DNA of 64,000 bases from Pirellulales bacterium (GTDB taxonomy: Bacteria; Planctomycetota; Planctomycetia; Pirellulales; UBA1268), in NCBI GenBank assembly GCA_018401745.1, contig JAGYJY010000007.1, positions 186,001 to 250,000 of the forward strand. Direction: 5' to 3'. The notes under the pieces are model-generated. The model was not told where the DNA came from and searched no databases. It worked only from the letters and a program-made list of their open reading frames with translations. Below are positions 30,301-37,768 of the stretch, piece after piece; positions within the stretch are counted from its first letter, which is position 1; every line of letters begins with the position of its first letter. The position numbers and the translations under genes were made by a program.

Positions 30301-30738
30301 GTGAGCGACCAAATGCAGACATCCAGAGGCGGACGCGGCATCCAGTGCGTCGTCGTGACGCCGGAAACCACGGTGTTTGACATGACTGCTGAGTTTGTGA
30401 GCCTCCCGCTTTACGACGGTCAGCGGGGCGTTGGCCTCGGGCATGCAGCCTTCATCGGCCGGCTTGGCGCAGGTGAGGTGCGGGTCACGTCAAAGCAGGC
30501 TGGAACTCCTGCCGCCCGTTTTTTTGTGCAGGGTGGCTTTGTGGAGGTCGCCCACGACACGGTGACGGTGATCACCCAGCGGGCCATTGCTGCCGATGCA
30601 GTTGACGGCCAGGATGCCCGCCGCGAGCTGGAGCAGGTGCAGTCGACGAAAGCCGTTGGCGAGGAAGCCATCGAAGCCCGACTCGCCGCCGCAGACGCTG
30701 CACGAGCGCTGGCGCGAACCGCGAGCCGCTCGCGGTGA
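30301..30738 (+). CDS. atpC: ATP synthase F1 subunit epsilon
   Basis: A 145-aa subunit inhibiting and coupling F1. Typical beta-sandwich opening (GIQCVVVTPETTVFDMTAEFVSLPLYDGQ), a variant of the usual GP/GHAAFI loop (GVGLGHAAFIGRLGAG) and a C-terminal helical region. GTG at 30301 is preferred as start because GGAG lies eight bases upstream; ATG at 30313 is the alternative. It is the last gene of the atp operon, convergent with cysE. Confidence 0.92.
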   Translation: MSDQMQTSRGGRGIQCVVVTPETTVFDMTAEFVSLPLYDGQRGVGLGHAAFIGRLGAGEVRVTSKQAGTPAARFFVQGGFVEVAHDTVTVITQRAIAADAVDGQDARRELEQVQSTKAVGEEAIEARLAAADAARALARTASRSR

Positions 30739-30796
30739 CAACCCGCGGGAGCCGTTCAGGCGGGCCCACCACTCGCCTGCGCGAACGTGCCTCGTC

Positions 30797-31786
30797 TCAG
30801 ATCTGGTAGTCGGCCTCGGGGTATGGGGCTTCCCCTCGCATGCGAAGCCTGGGCTTTTCCAGCACAACGGTCGTGCCGGGCTCAACGCTGCGAGTGAGCC
30901 AGACGCTCGAGCCGATCACCGAGTCGCGGCCGATGCGGGTGGCGCCGCCGAGGATCGTGGCGTTGGCATAGATCACCACGCCGTCTTCGATCGTGGGATG
31001 CCGCTTCGCGCCGCGGAGCAGCTCGCCCTGGGCGTCGGTGGGAAAAGAGAGGGCTCCGAGCGTCACGCCCTGATAGATCTTCACCCGACTGCCGATCTCA
31101 CAGGTCTCACCGATCACCACACCCGTGCCGTGGTCGATGAAGAAGTGGTCGCCGATCGTGGCCCCAGGATGGATGTCGATGCCGGTCCGCGAGTGAGCCC
31201 ATTCGGCCATCATGCGAGGGATCAGTGGAATCCTGAGCTTGTAGAGCAGATGGGCTAGGCGATGGATCGTGACTGCCTCAAGCCCCGGATAGCAGAAGAT
31301 CACCTCATCGAGCGTGCGGACGGCTGGATCGCCGTCGTAGGCCGCCTGCACGTCGCCAGCGAGGATCCGACGCACGTCGGGGAGCTGCCCGAGAAACTCC
31401 ACCGCCTTGGCCTGGCCAAGGGCCTCGAAGTCGATCTCGTCGTCGCCGCGAATCTCGTCGCCGGCGGCCTCGTCGCCAGCTGAAGCGAAATGACCACACG
31501 CGTAGCCGTGCCGCAGGGCCCTGCCGATCTGCACGGTGAGCTTGTCGTGCAGGCCATCGATCAAGTCACCCACATGGTAGGTCACGTTGCCAAGATGGAG
31601 ATTCTCCCGCCGCCGATAGCCGGGATAGAGGATCTCTTTGAGATCTTCGCATGCCGACACCACCGCATCGCAGTTGGGCAGCGGGCAGTGGCCGAGGTGA
31701 TGAATCACTGGCGCCTCGTCGTAGGTCGCCACGATCCGCCGGGTCAGTTCCGGTAGCTGCTCTTTGATGCGGACGTCAGCCGACAT
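30797..31786 (-). CDS. cysE: Serine O-acetyltransferase (EpsC/CysE type)
   Basis: A 329-aa enzyme acetylating serine with acetyl-CoA in cysteine biosynthesis. The N-terminal half is the longer EpsC-type helical domain; the C-terminal half is a left-handed beta helix of hexapeptide repeats, with catalytic-His context [20 protein letters not shown] and [22 protein letters not shown]. The long N-terminus and [20 protein letters not shown] favour EpsC over enterobacterial CysE. It stands alone, convergent with atpC; cysK is not nearby. Confidence 0.93.
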   Translation of the reverse strand: MSADVRIKEQLPELTRRIVATYDEAPVIHHLGHCPLPNCDAVVSACEDLKEILYPGYRRRENLHLGNVTYHVGDLIDGLHDKLTVQIGRALRHGYACGHFASAGDEAAGDEIRGDDEIDFEALGQAKAVEFLGQLPDVRRILAGDVQAAYDGDPAVRTLDEVIFCYPGLEAVTIHRLAHLLYKLRIPLIPRMMAEWAHSRTGIDIHPGATIGDHFFIDHGTGVVIGETCEIGSRVKIYQGVTLGALSFPTDAQGELLRGAKRHPTIEDGVVIYANATILGGATRIGRDSVIGSSVWLTRSVEPGTTVVLEKPRLRMRGEAPYPEADYQI

Positions 31787-32071
31787 GCTTTACTCGCTCA
31801 CTCCGAGGCATCCTGGCACGGTGGCGGCACCACCCCGACATCCCGAACAGTCGGCTCGCGGAATCCGCCGGATTGAGAACGCCCCCAGCGGCGCGGCCTG
31901 CGGCCCCAAGGCAGACCAGGCAGCCTCGGCTGATACGCGAAGCCTGGTAAAGCCTAACGATCAGCAGAAGAGCCCTCCATGGTCCTTTTCTCCTTGAGCA
32001 ACACCTCAAAAGCCAGGTTTTTGGGGCGCCGGTCATCGCATCCTGCAGCGGCAGGCGTGTTCCACAGTCTC

Positions 32072-32692
32072 TCAATGGGCGTGCTGCTTGAGAAACGCAT
32101 CGATCACCCGCAGACCGGCCTGCTGGCTCTTCTCCGGATGAAACTGCGTCGCCAGCAGGCGGCCGCGGGCGACCGCGGCACAAAACTCGCCACCGTAGTC
32201 GGCCGTGCCACAGACATCGCTGGGCTCCGCAGGCCGGGCGTGGTAGGCGTGCACAAAATAGAAGTAGGAGGAGCTGCGAGCATCTGCGGGGAGCGGCCCG
32301 CCGTTTCGCCAAGCAACCCGGTTCCAGCCCATATGCGGCACCTTCAGCGACCGGTCGATCTCAAACCTCACCACATCGCCCGGGAGCGCCGCCAACCCTT
32401 GATGCTGCCCGCCCTCAAGCCCCGTTTCAAAGAGGAGCTGCAGCCCCATGCAGATGCCAAGAAAGGGCTTGTCGGCCGCAAGATGCCGCTGAATCGGCTC
32501 GATGAGGCTTCGGCTGCGGAGCTCTCGCATGGCGTCGCCAAAGGCCCCGACACCAGGCAGGATCAGAATGGCGGCCTCTCCCACACGGTTTGCGTCGGAG
32601 GTGATCGTCGCCTCGGCGCCAAGCCGCTCGCAGGCCTTCTGCACGCTGCGGAGGTTGCCGCTGCCGTAGTCGACGATCGTGACGCGATTCAT
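32072..32692 (-). CDS. hisH: Imidazole glycerol phosphate synthase, glutamine amidotransferase subunit
   Basis: A 206-aa class-I glutaminase that feeds ammonia to HisF in histidine synthesis. Nucleophile Cys in LGICMGLQLLFE, oxyanion-region LPGVGAFG, and catalytic His/Glu in TQFHPEKSQQ. The opening VTIVDYGSGNLRSV is diagnostic. The length is typical. hisF and the other his genes are not in the window, so the gene is detached from any his operon. The 285 bases between it and cysE hold nothing I recognise. Confidence 0.95.
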   Translation of the reverse strand: MNRVTIVDYGSGNLRSVQKACERLGAEATITSDANRVGEAAILILPGVGAFGDAMRELRSRSLIEPIQRHLAADKPFLGICMGLQLLFETGLEGGQHQGLAALPGDVVRFEIDRSLKVPHMGWNRVAWRNGGPLPADARSSSYFYFVHAYHARPAEPSDVCGTADYGGEFCAAVARGRLLATQFHPEKSQQAGLRVIDAFLKQHAH

Positions 32693-32741
32693 GTGCGGAG
32701 TTTACGCTCGCAGCAGCCCCTCGCCAACGGCCCGTGGTGCG

Positions 32742-33614
32742 TTAGCGGGGGGCGAGCTCTTGGTAGATCACCAGCTCAATGCGGCGATTCCGCTCGCGTC
32801 CGGCGGCCGTGGCATTGCTCACCACGGGATGATTCGATCCGTGCGCCACGAGAAACAGCTGGTTGTCGTTGAGCGGGGTGCGTTCGGCGAGAAACGTGAG
32901 CACCGCCTCGGCGCGGGCCGCGGAGAGGGCATGCGGAGTGAGCTGCCCGTCGCCTTGAAGCGGCGAGGCATCCAGATGCCCCTCAATGCCGACGTAGTGG
33001 CCTGGGTAGACCCGCTCGATCTCACCAGCCGCCATCGAGAGCACGGCTGGAGCCCCAGGCACAAGGCTAGCCTGGCCAGTGTCGAAGAGCCGGTCGGCAG
33101 GAATCTCAATCCGCACCACGCTGCCATCGAAGCGGGTCGGCAGGTCGTCGAGCCGCAGCTCCGCGAGCGCCGACTGCATCACGTCGCCGCCGCTGGTGAT
33201 GCGGTCGGCGGTGGTGGGCATGGGAGAGGGCACCGCCGGAGAAGTTCGCAGGGCGGTGGCGAGCTGCCGAGAGGTGCTGGCGAGCTGCTCGCGAAGGGCT
33301 GCCACCTCTTCTTCAAGGAGCTGATTCTGCTGCCGACTGGAGTCGAGCAGAGCGGCGGCATCGACGGCCGAGCCGTAGGAGGCGGTCGTGGGAGGCGGCG
33401 CGTAGGGCAGGGCAGGGGCAGCCGGATTGACCACGGGGGCCGCTCCTGGCACCTCCACCGCCGGCGGCACAACACCCACAGCAGGGCTGCTAACAGCCGT
33501 TTTGAAAGGATTTCCCGTGCATCCTGCGATCACAGGCATCGCCAGCAGGGCGTGCAGCAGCAGTCGCGACGGCAACGCGGCGTGTCGATCGATGAGACCT
33601 TTCATCCACGGCAT
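32742..33614 (-). CDS. OmpA-family lipoprotein with coiled coil
   Basis: A 290-aa envelope protein. N-terminal lipoprotein signal with lipobox MPVIAGC (Cys 32), a Pro/Ala-rich linker, a short coiled coil (QQNQLLEEEVAALREQLAS, about 93-120) and a C-terminal OmpA-like peptidoglycan-binding domain (about 160-288: IPADRLFDTGQASL, VGIEGHLDASPL, LSAARAEAVLTFL, NRRIELVIY). It probably tethers the outer membrane to the cell wall. Start 33614 or the in-frame ATG 33605. It lies 49 bases upstream of hisH on the same strand. Confidence 0.88.
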   Translation of the reverse strand: MPWMKGLIDRHAALPSRLLLHALLAMPVIAGCTGNPFKTAVSSPAVGVVPPAVEVPGAAPVVNPAAPALPYAPPPTTASYGSAVDAAALLDSSRQQNQLLEEEVAALREQLASTSRQLATALRTSPAVPSPMPTTADRITSGGDVMQSALAELRLDDLPTRFDGSVVRIEIPADRLFDTGQASLVPGAPAVLSMAAGEIERVYPGHYVGIEGHLDASPLQGDGQLTPHALSAARAEAVLTFLAERTPLNDNQLFLVAHGSNHPVVSNATAAGRERNRRIELVIYQELAPR

Positions 33615-33898
33615 GCGTGCACACCCGCTCCTGGGAAAACATCACGTCGGAGCGTAGAAAAGCCCACCCCCTCGCAGCAACCCCGACTGCACGCGTCCCG
33701 CCGAGTGACGCGGAGCCTCGCACGTTGTGTCAGTGAGAGGGAGCCGCGAGAGTGGGAGGGAGACCGCGCGCGGGTGGTCCGGCTCGGCAGGCGGCAAAAG
33801 TCGCGTCGCTGGGCCAGGATAGGCCAAACGCTCCGCGAGCGTTCGCCGACCCGCCGAGCCTCCACTTTTTGTCAATGAAGGGAGGGGCCGAAGAGGAA

Positions 33899-33971
33899 CG
33901 GGACGGGTCCTCGGGCCGCGAAGCGGCCTCGGCGAAGCCGAGGTGCCTGCGGCACCCGAAGACCCGTCCCG
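33899..33971. repeat. Four-way-junction palindromic repeat, copy 1
   Basis: A 17-bp outer stem (33899-33915 with 33955-33971, one mismatch) encloses three directly adjoining hairpins: CCGC-GAA-GCGG (33916-33926), CCTCGGC-GAA-GCCGAGG (33927-33943) and TGCC-TGC-GGCA (33944-33954). Every base is either in a stem or in one of three triloops. A second copy is at 56940-57012. Confidence 0.9.
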
Positions 33972-34020
33972 CTTGCACACCCCCCGCCGCCACCCCGCTC
34001 AGCCCTCGCCCGCCTCCCCC

Positions 34021-34078
34021 CGGCCGCAGATCGCCGCGAAGCGGCGAACAGGCCGTCCCCAAACCGTAAGCGAGGGGT
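34021..34078 (+). repeat. GGCCG-hairpin module, copy 1
   Basis: GGCCG boxes flank CGCCGC-GAA-GCGGCG (34032-34046), then come GTCCCCAAACCGTAAGCGAG and a GGGGTGAGCCCGGG tail. It follows the four-way-junction repeat at the same distance as at 57.1 kb. Confidence 0.85.
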
Positions 34079-34280
34079 GAGCCCGGGGCTGACCCTCCGG
34101 CCTCTATGCGCGAGCGACGCCCGGAGGGCCAAAGCGAAGCGGATATCCGAGCGAGCGAGGGCCTGGAGGGCCCGCAGTGAGCGTCCGGAGGGGCAGCCCC
34201 GGGCGCTCGCTTCACGCCTGCGAAGCCATCCTGGCCTTCGCAGGCTAGAGCAGCCGGTCCAAAAGCCAAGGTTTTTGACC

Positions 34281-34337
34281 GGCCGCAGGACCGCCGCTTC
34301 CTGCGGCGAACAGGCCGTCCCCAAACCGTAAGCGAGG
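34281..34337 (+). repeat. GGCCG-hairpin module, copy 2
   Basis: Same GGCCG boxes and the identical GTCCCCAAACCGTAAGCGAG tract as copy 1, but the hairpin is CGCCGC-ttcct-GCGGCG: the stem is kept while the loop differs. It ends seven bases from the prepilin peptidase stop codon. Confidence 0.85.
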
Positions 34338-34344
34338 GCGAACC

Positions 34345-35367
34345 CTACAGGGAGCGGAGGCGGCTCCAGATGGCGAGTGTGAGCCCCGTGAGCCCCACCA
34401 CGACGCCAAGCACGACGAGCAGATCGAGCGGGTAGAGGAAGATTGGCTCGAGCCAGCCCCACACCCATCGCCAGGCAACCAGCACAATCACCGTCGCCAG
34501 GCAGAGGCTCGGCCCAAAGGCGAGCTCAGTTTCCCGCTTCCAGAGCCAGCCGAGCAGCCCGTGGGCGAGCCCGAGGAAGGCGGCAATGAAAAACGCGATC
34601 ACACCAACCTGCCAGCCGAGCCAGCTGCCGGTCATCGCCATCAGCGTGGCGTCGCCCAGGCCCATCGCCTCTTTGCCGAGTGCGCGAGAGGCGGCTTCAC
34701 GCGTCAACACAATCAGGCCCCCGGCACCAACGGCCCCCGTCAGTGAGGTGGCCAGGGCCAAGAGATGCCGGGGCTCGGTGTCGGCAAGGGCGAGCAGCCA
34801 GGTGGCAAGGATCACAGTAAGGCCGCCGGCGAGCACAAAGAAGCGCGGGTCGCCAAACCAGCGACGGTGTGGGTCGGCAGCCGTTCCCACGCTCCACCAC
34901 ACAGTGAATCCGGCGGACAGCAGCAGCAGCCCGGCCCACGACCTCAGGTCGATCGGCCAGCCGGCCTGGCCCTGGCACAGCAGCGGCCCGGCAGGCCCCA
35001 GCAGATCAGGCACTGCCAGTGCCGTCACAGGCTCGGCCGGCAAGAGGCAGCTCACCGGCAGCAGGAGCCCTGGCCAGCAGGTGACCGCCAGCATGCCGAG
35101 CAGGAGGCCAGGAACCGTGATGGCGTCGGGGATCACCCGGTAGCGAAGGTCACACCAGGTTGCCGCCGCCAGAAATCCGGCGAGCACGAGGTGGGCGAGC
35201 AGCCGGGCGGTGAGGAGTTCTTGAGCGGCAGTCAGGCCGACAAAGGCTGGCGGCAGCTGCATCCCCCAGGCAACTTCCCAAAGCCAGCCAAGGCCACCGA
35301 CAGCGACCGCCGCGAGCTCAACGCCGGCCGCCAGACGCCAGCCAGACAGGCCGGTTGCGGGCGGCAA
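34345..35367 (-). CDS. Prepilin peptidase (A24, type IV leader peptidase)
   Basis: A 340-aa polytopic membrane protein with the two catalytic-Asp motifs of A24 peptidases: CDLRYRVIPD (about residue 72) and GLGDATLMAMTG (about 237). Between and around them are eight or so hydrophobic segments. The N-terminal zinc/methylase domain of PilD is not evident, so it may lack methyltransferase activity. It would process DUF1559-like prepilins such as the one at 18493. The start is TTG 35367, overlapping the preceding small gene by 50 bases; a later start is possible. The gene ends against a repeat module. Confidence 0.85.
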   Translation of the reverse strand: MPPATGLSGWRLAAGVELAAVAVGGLGWLWEVAWGMQLPPAFVGLTAAQELLTARLLAHLVLAGFLAAATWCDLRYRVIPDAITVPGLLLGMLAVTCWPGLLLPVSCLLPAEPVTALAVPDLLGPAGPLLCQGQAGWPIDLRSWAGLLLLSAGFTVWWSVGTAADPHRRWFGDPRFFVLAGGLTVILATWLLALADTEPRHLLALATSLTGAVGAGGLIVLTREAASRALGKEAMGLGDATLMAMTGSWLGWQVGVIAFFIAAFLGLAHGLLGWLWKRETELAFGPSLCLATVIVLVAWRWVWGWLEPIFLYPLDLLVVLGVVVGLTGLTLAIWSRLRSL

Positions 35368-35641
35368 GCCACCAGCCAGCCACCGGAATCACCGCAGCTG
35401 GGCCGCGGCGGGGCAGGGGAGGCGGTGCGGCTGCGACACCGCTGCTCTCGGGAGGGCAGGCGGGCATCGACCGCTGATCGACGGCGTGGCCGTGCTCCTC
35501 ACCAGCGGCGGCATCGGCGGCAAAGCAGGCTTCAAGCTGCCGCAGCATCGGCATCACCGCTGCGGTAAGCAGCCGGCCAACGATCGCCGCGCACGCCACA
35601 CTCGCGGCAAGAGAACTGGCAGCGTCGAGCGAACTGTTCAT
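35318..35641 (-). CDS. Small membrane-anchored hypothetical protein
   Basis: A 107-aa protein whose ATG at 35641 overlaps the aroK stop (ATGA), so it is probably translated by coupling. Residues 5-35 form a hydrophobic helix (AASVACAAIVGRLLTAAVMPML), the rest is Ala/Pro/Gly-rich without motifs. Its end overlaps the prepilin peptidase frame by 50 bases. I do not recognise a family. Confidence 0.5.
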   Translation of the reverse strand: MNSSLDAASSLAASVACAAIVGRLLTAAVMPMLRQLEACFAADAAAGEEHGHAVDQRSMPACPPESSGVAAAPPPLPRRGPAAVIPVAGWWLAARNRPVWLASGGRR

Positions 35642-36171
35642 GCGGCCTCCTGTGCCGTGAGCCAAGCGACGATCCGCTCGACCACCGCAGCGGCCGGTTC
35701 GGCCGTTGTGTCGACTGTCAGATCCGCCACGCTGGCATAGAGCGGCTCACGGGCGGCGAGCACGGCGGCCACCTCGTCGAGTGGATTGGCAGTGGTCAGG
35801 CCTGGCCGTCGCGAGGCTGTGGCGGGATCGGCGGCGAGCCGGCGGCGAATCGTGGCGGCATCCGCCTGGAGCCAGACCACCGGCCGGCCCTCCGCTGCCA
35901 GCCGCTGGCGATTGGCGTCGCGGACGACAACGCCTCCGCCGGTGGCCAAAACCCCTGCAAAACCCGCTAGCAGTTCGGAGAGCAGCTCCTGCTCAGCATC
36001 GCGAAAGGCCGCCTCGCCATCTCGGGTGATGATGTCGGCGATCGTGCGACCGCAGCGCCGCTCGAGCTCCACATCGCAGTCGCACCAGCTGCAGCCGAGC
36101 GTCACCGACAGCGCCTCGGCCACGCTCGTCTTGCCCACGCCGCGATAGCCGATCAGCGTCACCTGTGGCAT
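35638..36171 (-). CDS. aroK: Shikimate kinase
   Basis: A 177-aa kinase phosphorylating shikimate at O-3 in the aromatic pathway. P-loop GYRGVGKTS (residues 7-15), shikimate-binding region CDCDVELERRCGRTIADI with FRDAEQELL, GGGVVVRDANR, and lid Arg in RRPGLT. The start ATG at 36171 gives the family N-terminus MPQVTLIGYRG; the longer frame upstream is not family-like. It sits 63 bases after the aroDE fusion, so the two form part of an aro cluster. Confidence 0.93.
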   Translation of the reverse strand: MPQVTLIGYRGVGKTSVAEALSVTLGCSWCDCDVELERRCGRTIADIITRDGEAAFRDAEQELLSELLAGFAGVLATGGGVVVRDANRQRLAAEGRPVVWLQADAATIRRRLAADPATASRRPGLTTANPLDEVAAVLAAREPLYASVADLTVDTTAEPAAAVVERIVAWLTAQEAA

Positions 36172-36234
36172 GACCGCCCCCGTTTCCGACACCCCATTGC
36201 GGCCACACCCCACGACCAGGCAGGGCGGCAATCG

Positions 36235-37737
36235 TCAGCCGACTGGCTTGTGCGACGCCGTCGCCGACTTGATCGCATCGCGAATCACCTCGGCACAGGC
36301 CGGCTTCCCATGCCAGTATTCAAACTGCAGCATCGCCTGCCGCACAAACATCTCCACGCCTGTCGCCGTGCGGCAGCCAACCGACCGGGCCTCTTTGAGC
36401 AGCAGCGTGTTTTCCGGATTGTAAACCGTGTCGAAGACAATCATGTAGGGCCGCAAGGCAGACTTGTCGAACGGCGTTTCGTTGACGTTGGGATGCATCC
36501 CGACGGGGGTGGCGTTGATGATGCAGTCGTAGGGTTTGCGGTAGCGGCCATCCCAGTCGACCGCCCGGCAGCCGACGTCATCCGCAATCTCCTTGGCCCG
36601 CTCGCTGGTGCGCGATGCAACCGTCACCTCCATCGCCGCGTGCTTGAGCCCAAAGGCGACGGCCCGCGCCGCCCCGCCGGCTCCCAAGACGAGCGCCGAC
36701 TTCGTGCCGGCCCGAGGCCCGCCGAGATCTCTCGCCTGGGCAGCAATCGCCGCCTGCAGGCTCTCCACCGCCGCGGTGGCGTCGGTGTTGCGGGCCTCGA
36801 TGCCGCCGTCGGGCAGAAACCGCAGCGTGTTGGCGGCCCCGATGCCCTGCACCAGATCGTCGCAGACCGTGACTCGCTCCAGCACCGCCTGCTTGTGGGG
36901 AATCGTGACACTCAGCCCTGCCAGCGGCCAGCGGCGGGCCTCGGCCAGAAAGTCGTCGAGGTCTTCCGCCGGCACACGAAAGGGAAGATACACCGCATCG
37001 ATGCCAGCGTCGGCGAGGGCGGCATTGTGCACGGCCGGGCTGAGGCTGTGGGCGACTGGGTCGGCGATCACTCCGTAGATGGCGGTGTTTTCCCCGATCG
37101 CATCGACGCGGTAGACGTCGCGCATCGGCTTCCAGGCGATCTGCCCCGGCGCGAGCACCCGATCCTGATGGAAGGTGGCAAACGTGAAGGGAGCCCCGTA
37201 GCGGCAGGCCAACACCCTGCTGGGCACTCCCATCTCCCCCATGCAGAGCCCGACCGTCGGCACCCGGCTCGACCGCACCAGCTCAAGCATTCGCAGGTTG
37301 TCGCCGGGATGGTCGGCCATGGTGGCGATCTTCACGACGTCGGCATCCATGCCCGCGAGCCTGGCATGCACCGTGGCGAGATCCGCGGGAGTCCGCTGGA
37401 AGTCGTGGTGGCTGACGATGCGACGCGTCTTGCCAAACCGCGGCACGCCGTCGGCGATGTCGTCTTCGAGATCGACCCAATCGGCGCCTTCAGCAATCGC
37501 CGTCCGCAGCATGAGCAGACGCTCCTCCTCAGTTCCCTGCCAGCGGCCGCCATCGGCTTGCCGCCGACAGGTCACAATAGCCGGGCAGGGCCGCTCGCGA
37601 AGCAGCCGCTTCACCTGCACGGGCCCCTGGATGTAGTCGAGCCGCAGCTCCACCAGCTTGACGCCGTTTTCCGCAAGAAAGCGGTGCTCGGCGATCATGT
37701 GTCGATGGCGTCCACGGCCGATACTCACGCAGATCAT
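36235..37737 (-). CDS. aroE: Bifunctional type-I 3-dehydroquinate dehydratase/shikimate dehydrogenase
   Basis: A 500-aa fusion. The N-terminal half (about 1-215) is a type-I dehydroquinase: ELRLDYIQG, catalytic His in VSHHDFQRTP, Schiff-base Lys in DVVKIATMA, and GEMGVPSRVLA. The C-terminal half (about 225-495) is shikimate dehydrogenase: YGVIADPVAHSLSPAVHNAA, IPHKQAVL, IGAANTL, NADP-binding ALVLGAGGAARAV and INATPVGMHPN. It therefore catalyses consecutive shikimate-pathway steps. The ATG at 37737 is the family start (MICVSIGRGRH). It precedes aroK and follows mutL by 31 bases. Confidence 0.95.
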   Translation of the reverse strand: MICVSIGRGRHRHMIAEHRFLAENGVKLVELRLDYIQGPVQVKRLLRERPCPAIVTCRRQADGGRWQGTEEERLLMLRTAIAEGADWVDLEDDIADGVPRFGKTRRIVSHHDFQRTPADLATVHARLAGMDADVVKIATMADHPGDNLRMLELVRSSRVPTVGLCMGEMGVPSRVLACRYGAPFTFATFHQDRVLAPGQIAWKPMRDVYRVDAIGENTAIYGVIADPVAHSLSPAVHNAALADAGIDAVYLPFRVPAEDLDDFLAEARRWPLAGLSVTIPHKQAVLERVTVCDDLVQGIGAANTLRFLPDGGIEARNTDATAAVESLQAAIAAQARDLGGPRAGTKSALVLGAGGAARAVAFGLKHAAMEVTVASRTSERAKEIADDVGCRAVDWDGRYRKPYDCIINATPVGMHPNVNETPFDKSALRPYMIVFDTVYNPENTLLLKEARSVGCRTATGVEMFVRQAMLQFEYWHGKPACAEVIRDAIKSATASHKPVG

Positions 37738-37768
37738 GGGCTTTGTTTTCTCTCGAAGGATGGCCGGC

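Larger units (their letters stand above)
33615..34344. other. 730-base non-coding region full of structured repeats
   Basis: Between the ompA-like start and the prepilin peptidase stop. It contains a 7-bp triloop hairpin AACGCTC-CGC-GAGCGTT (33827-33843), the four-way-junction repeat (33899-33971), and two copies of the second hairpin module (34021-34078 and 34281-34337). It also has short palindromic G/C-rich elements in between. The layout is shared with 56.9-57.2 kb. No convincing ORF is present. Confidence 0.75.

Noticed and set aside
33615-34344. Insertion sequence at the repeat locus
   Set aside because: No transposase ORF, no clear terminal inverted repeats and no target duplication visible; kept as a structured repeat only.
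33730-34468. Several open frames over the repeat locus
   Set aside because: They translate palindromic GC-rich repeats into repeated GLGTACSP-type peptides; the DNA structure explains them better.
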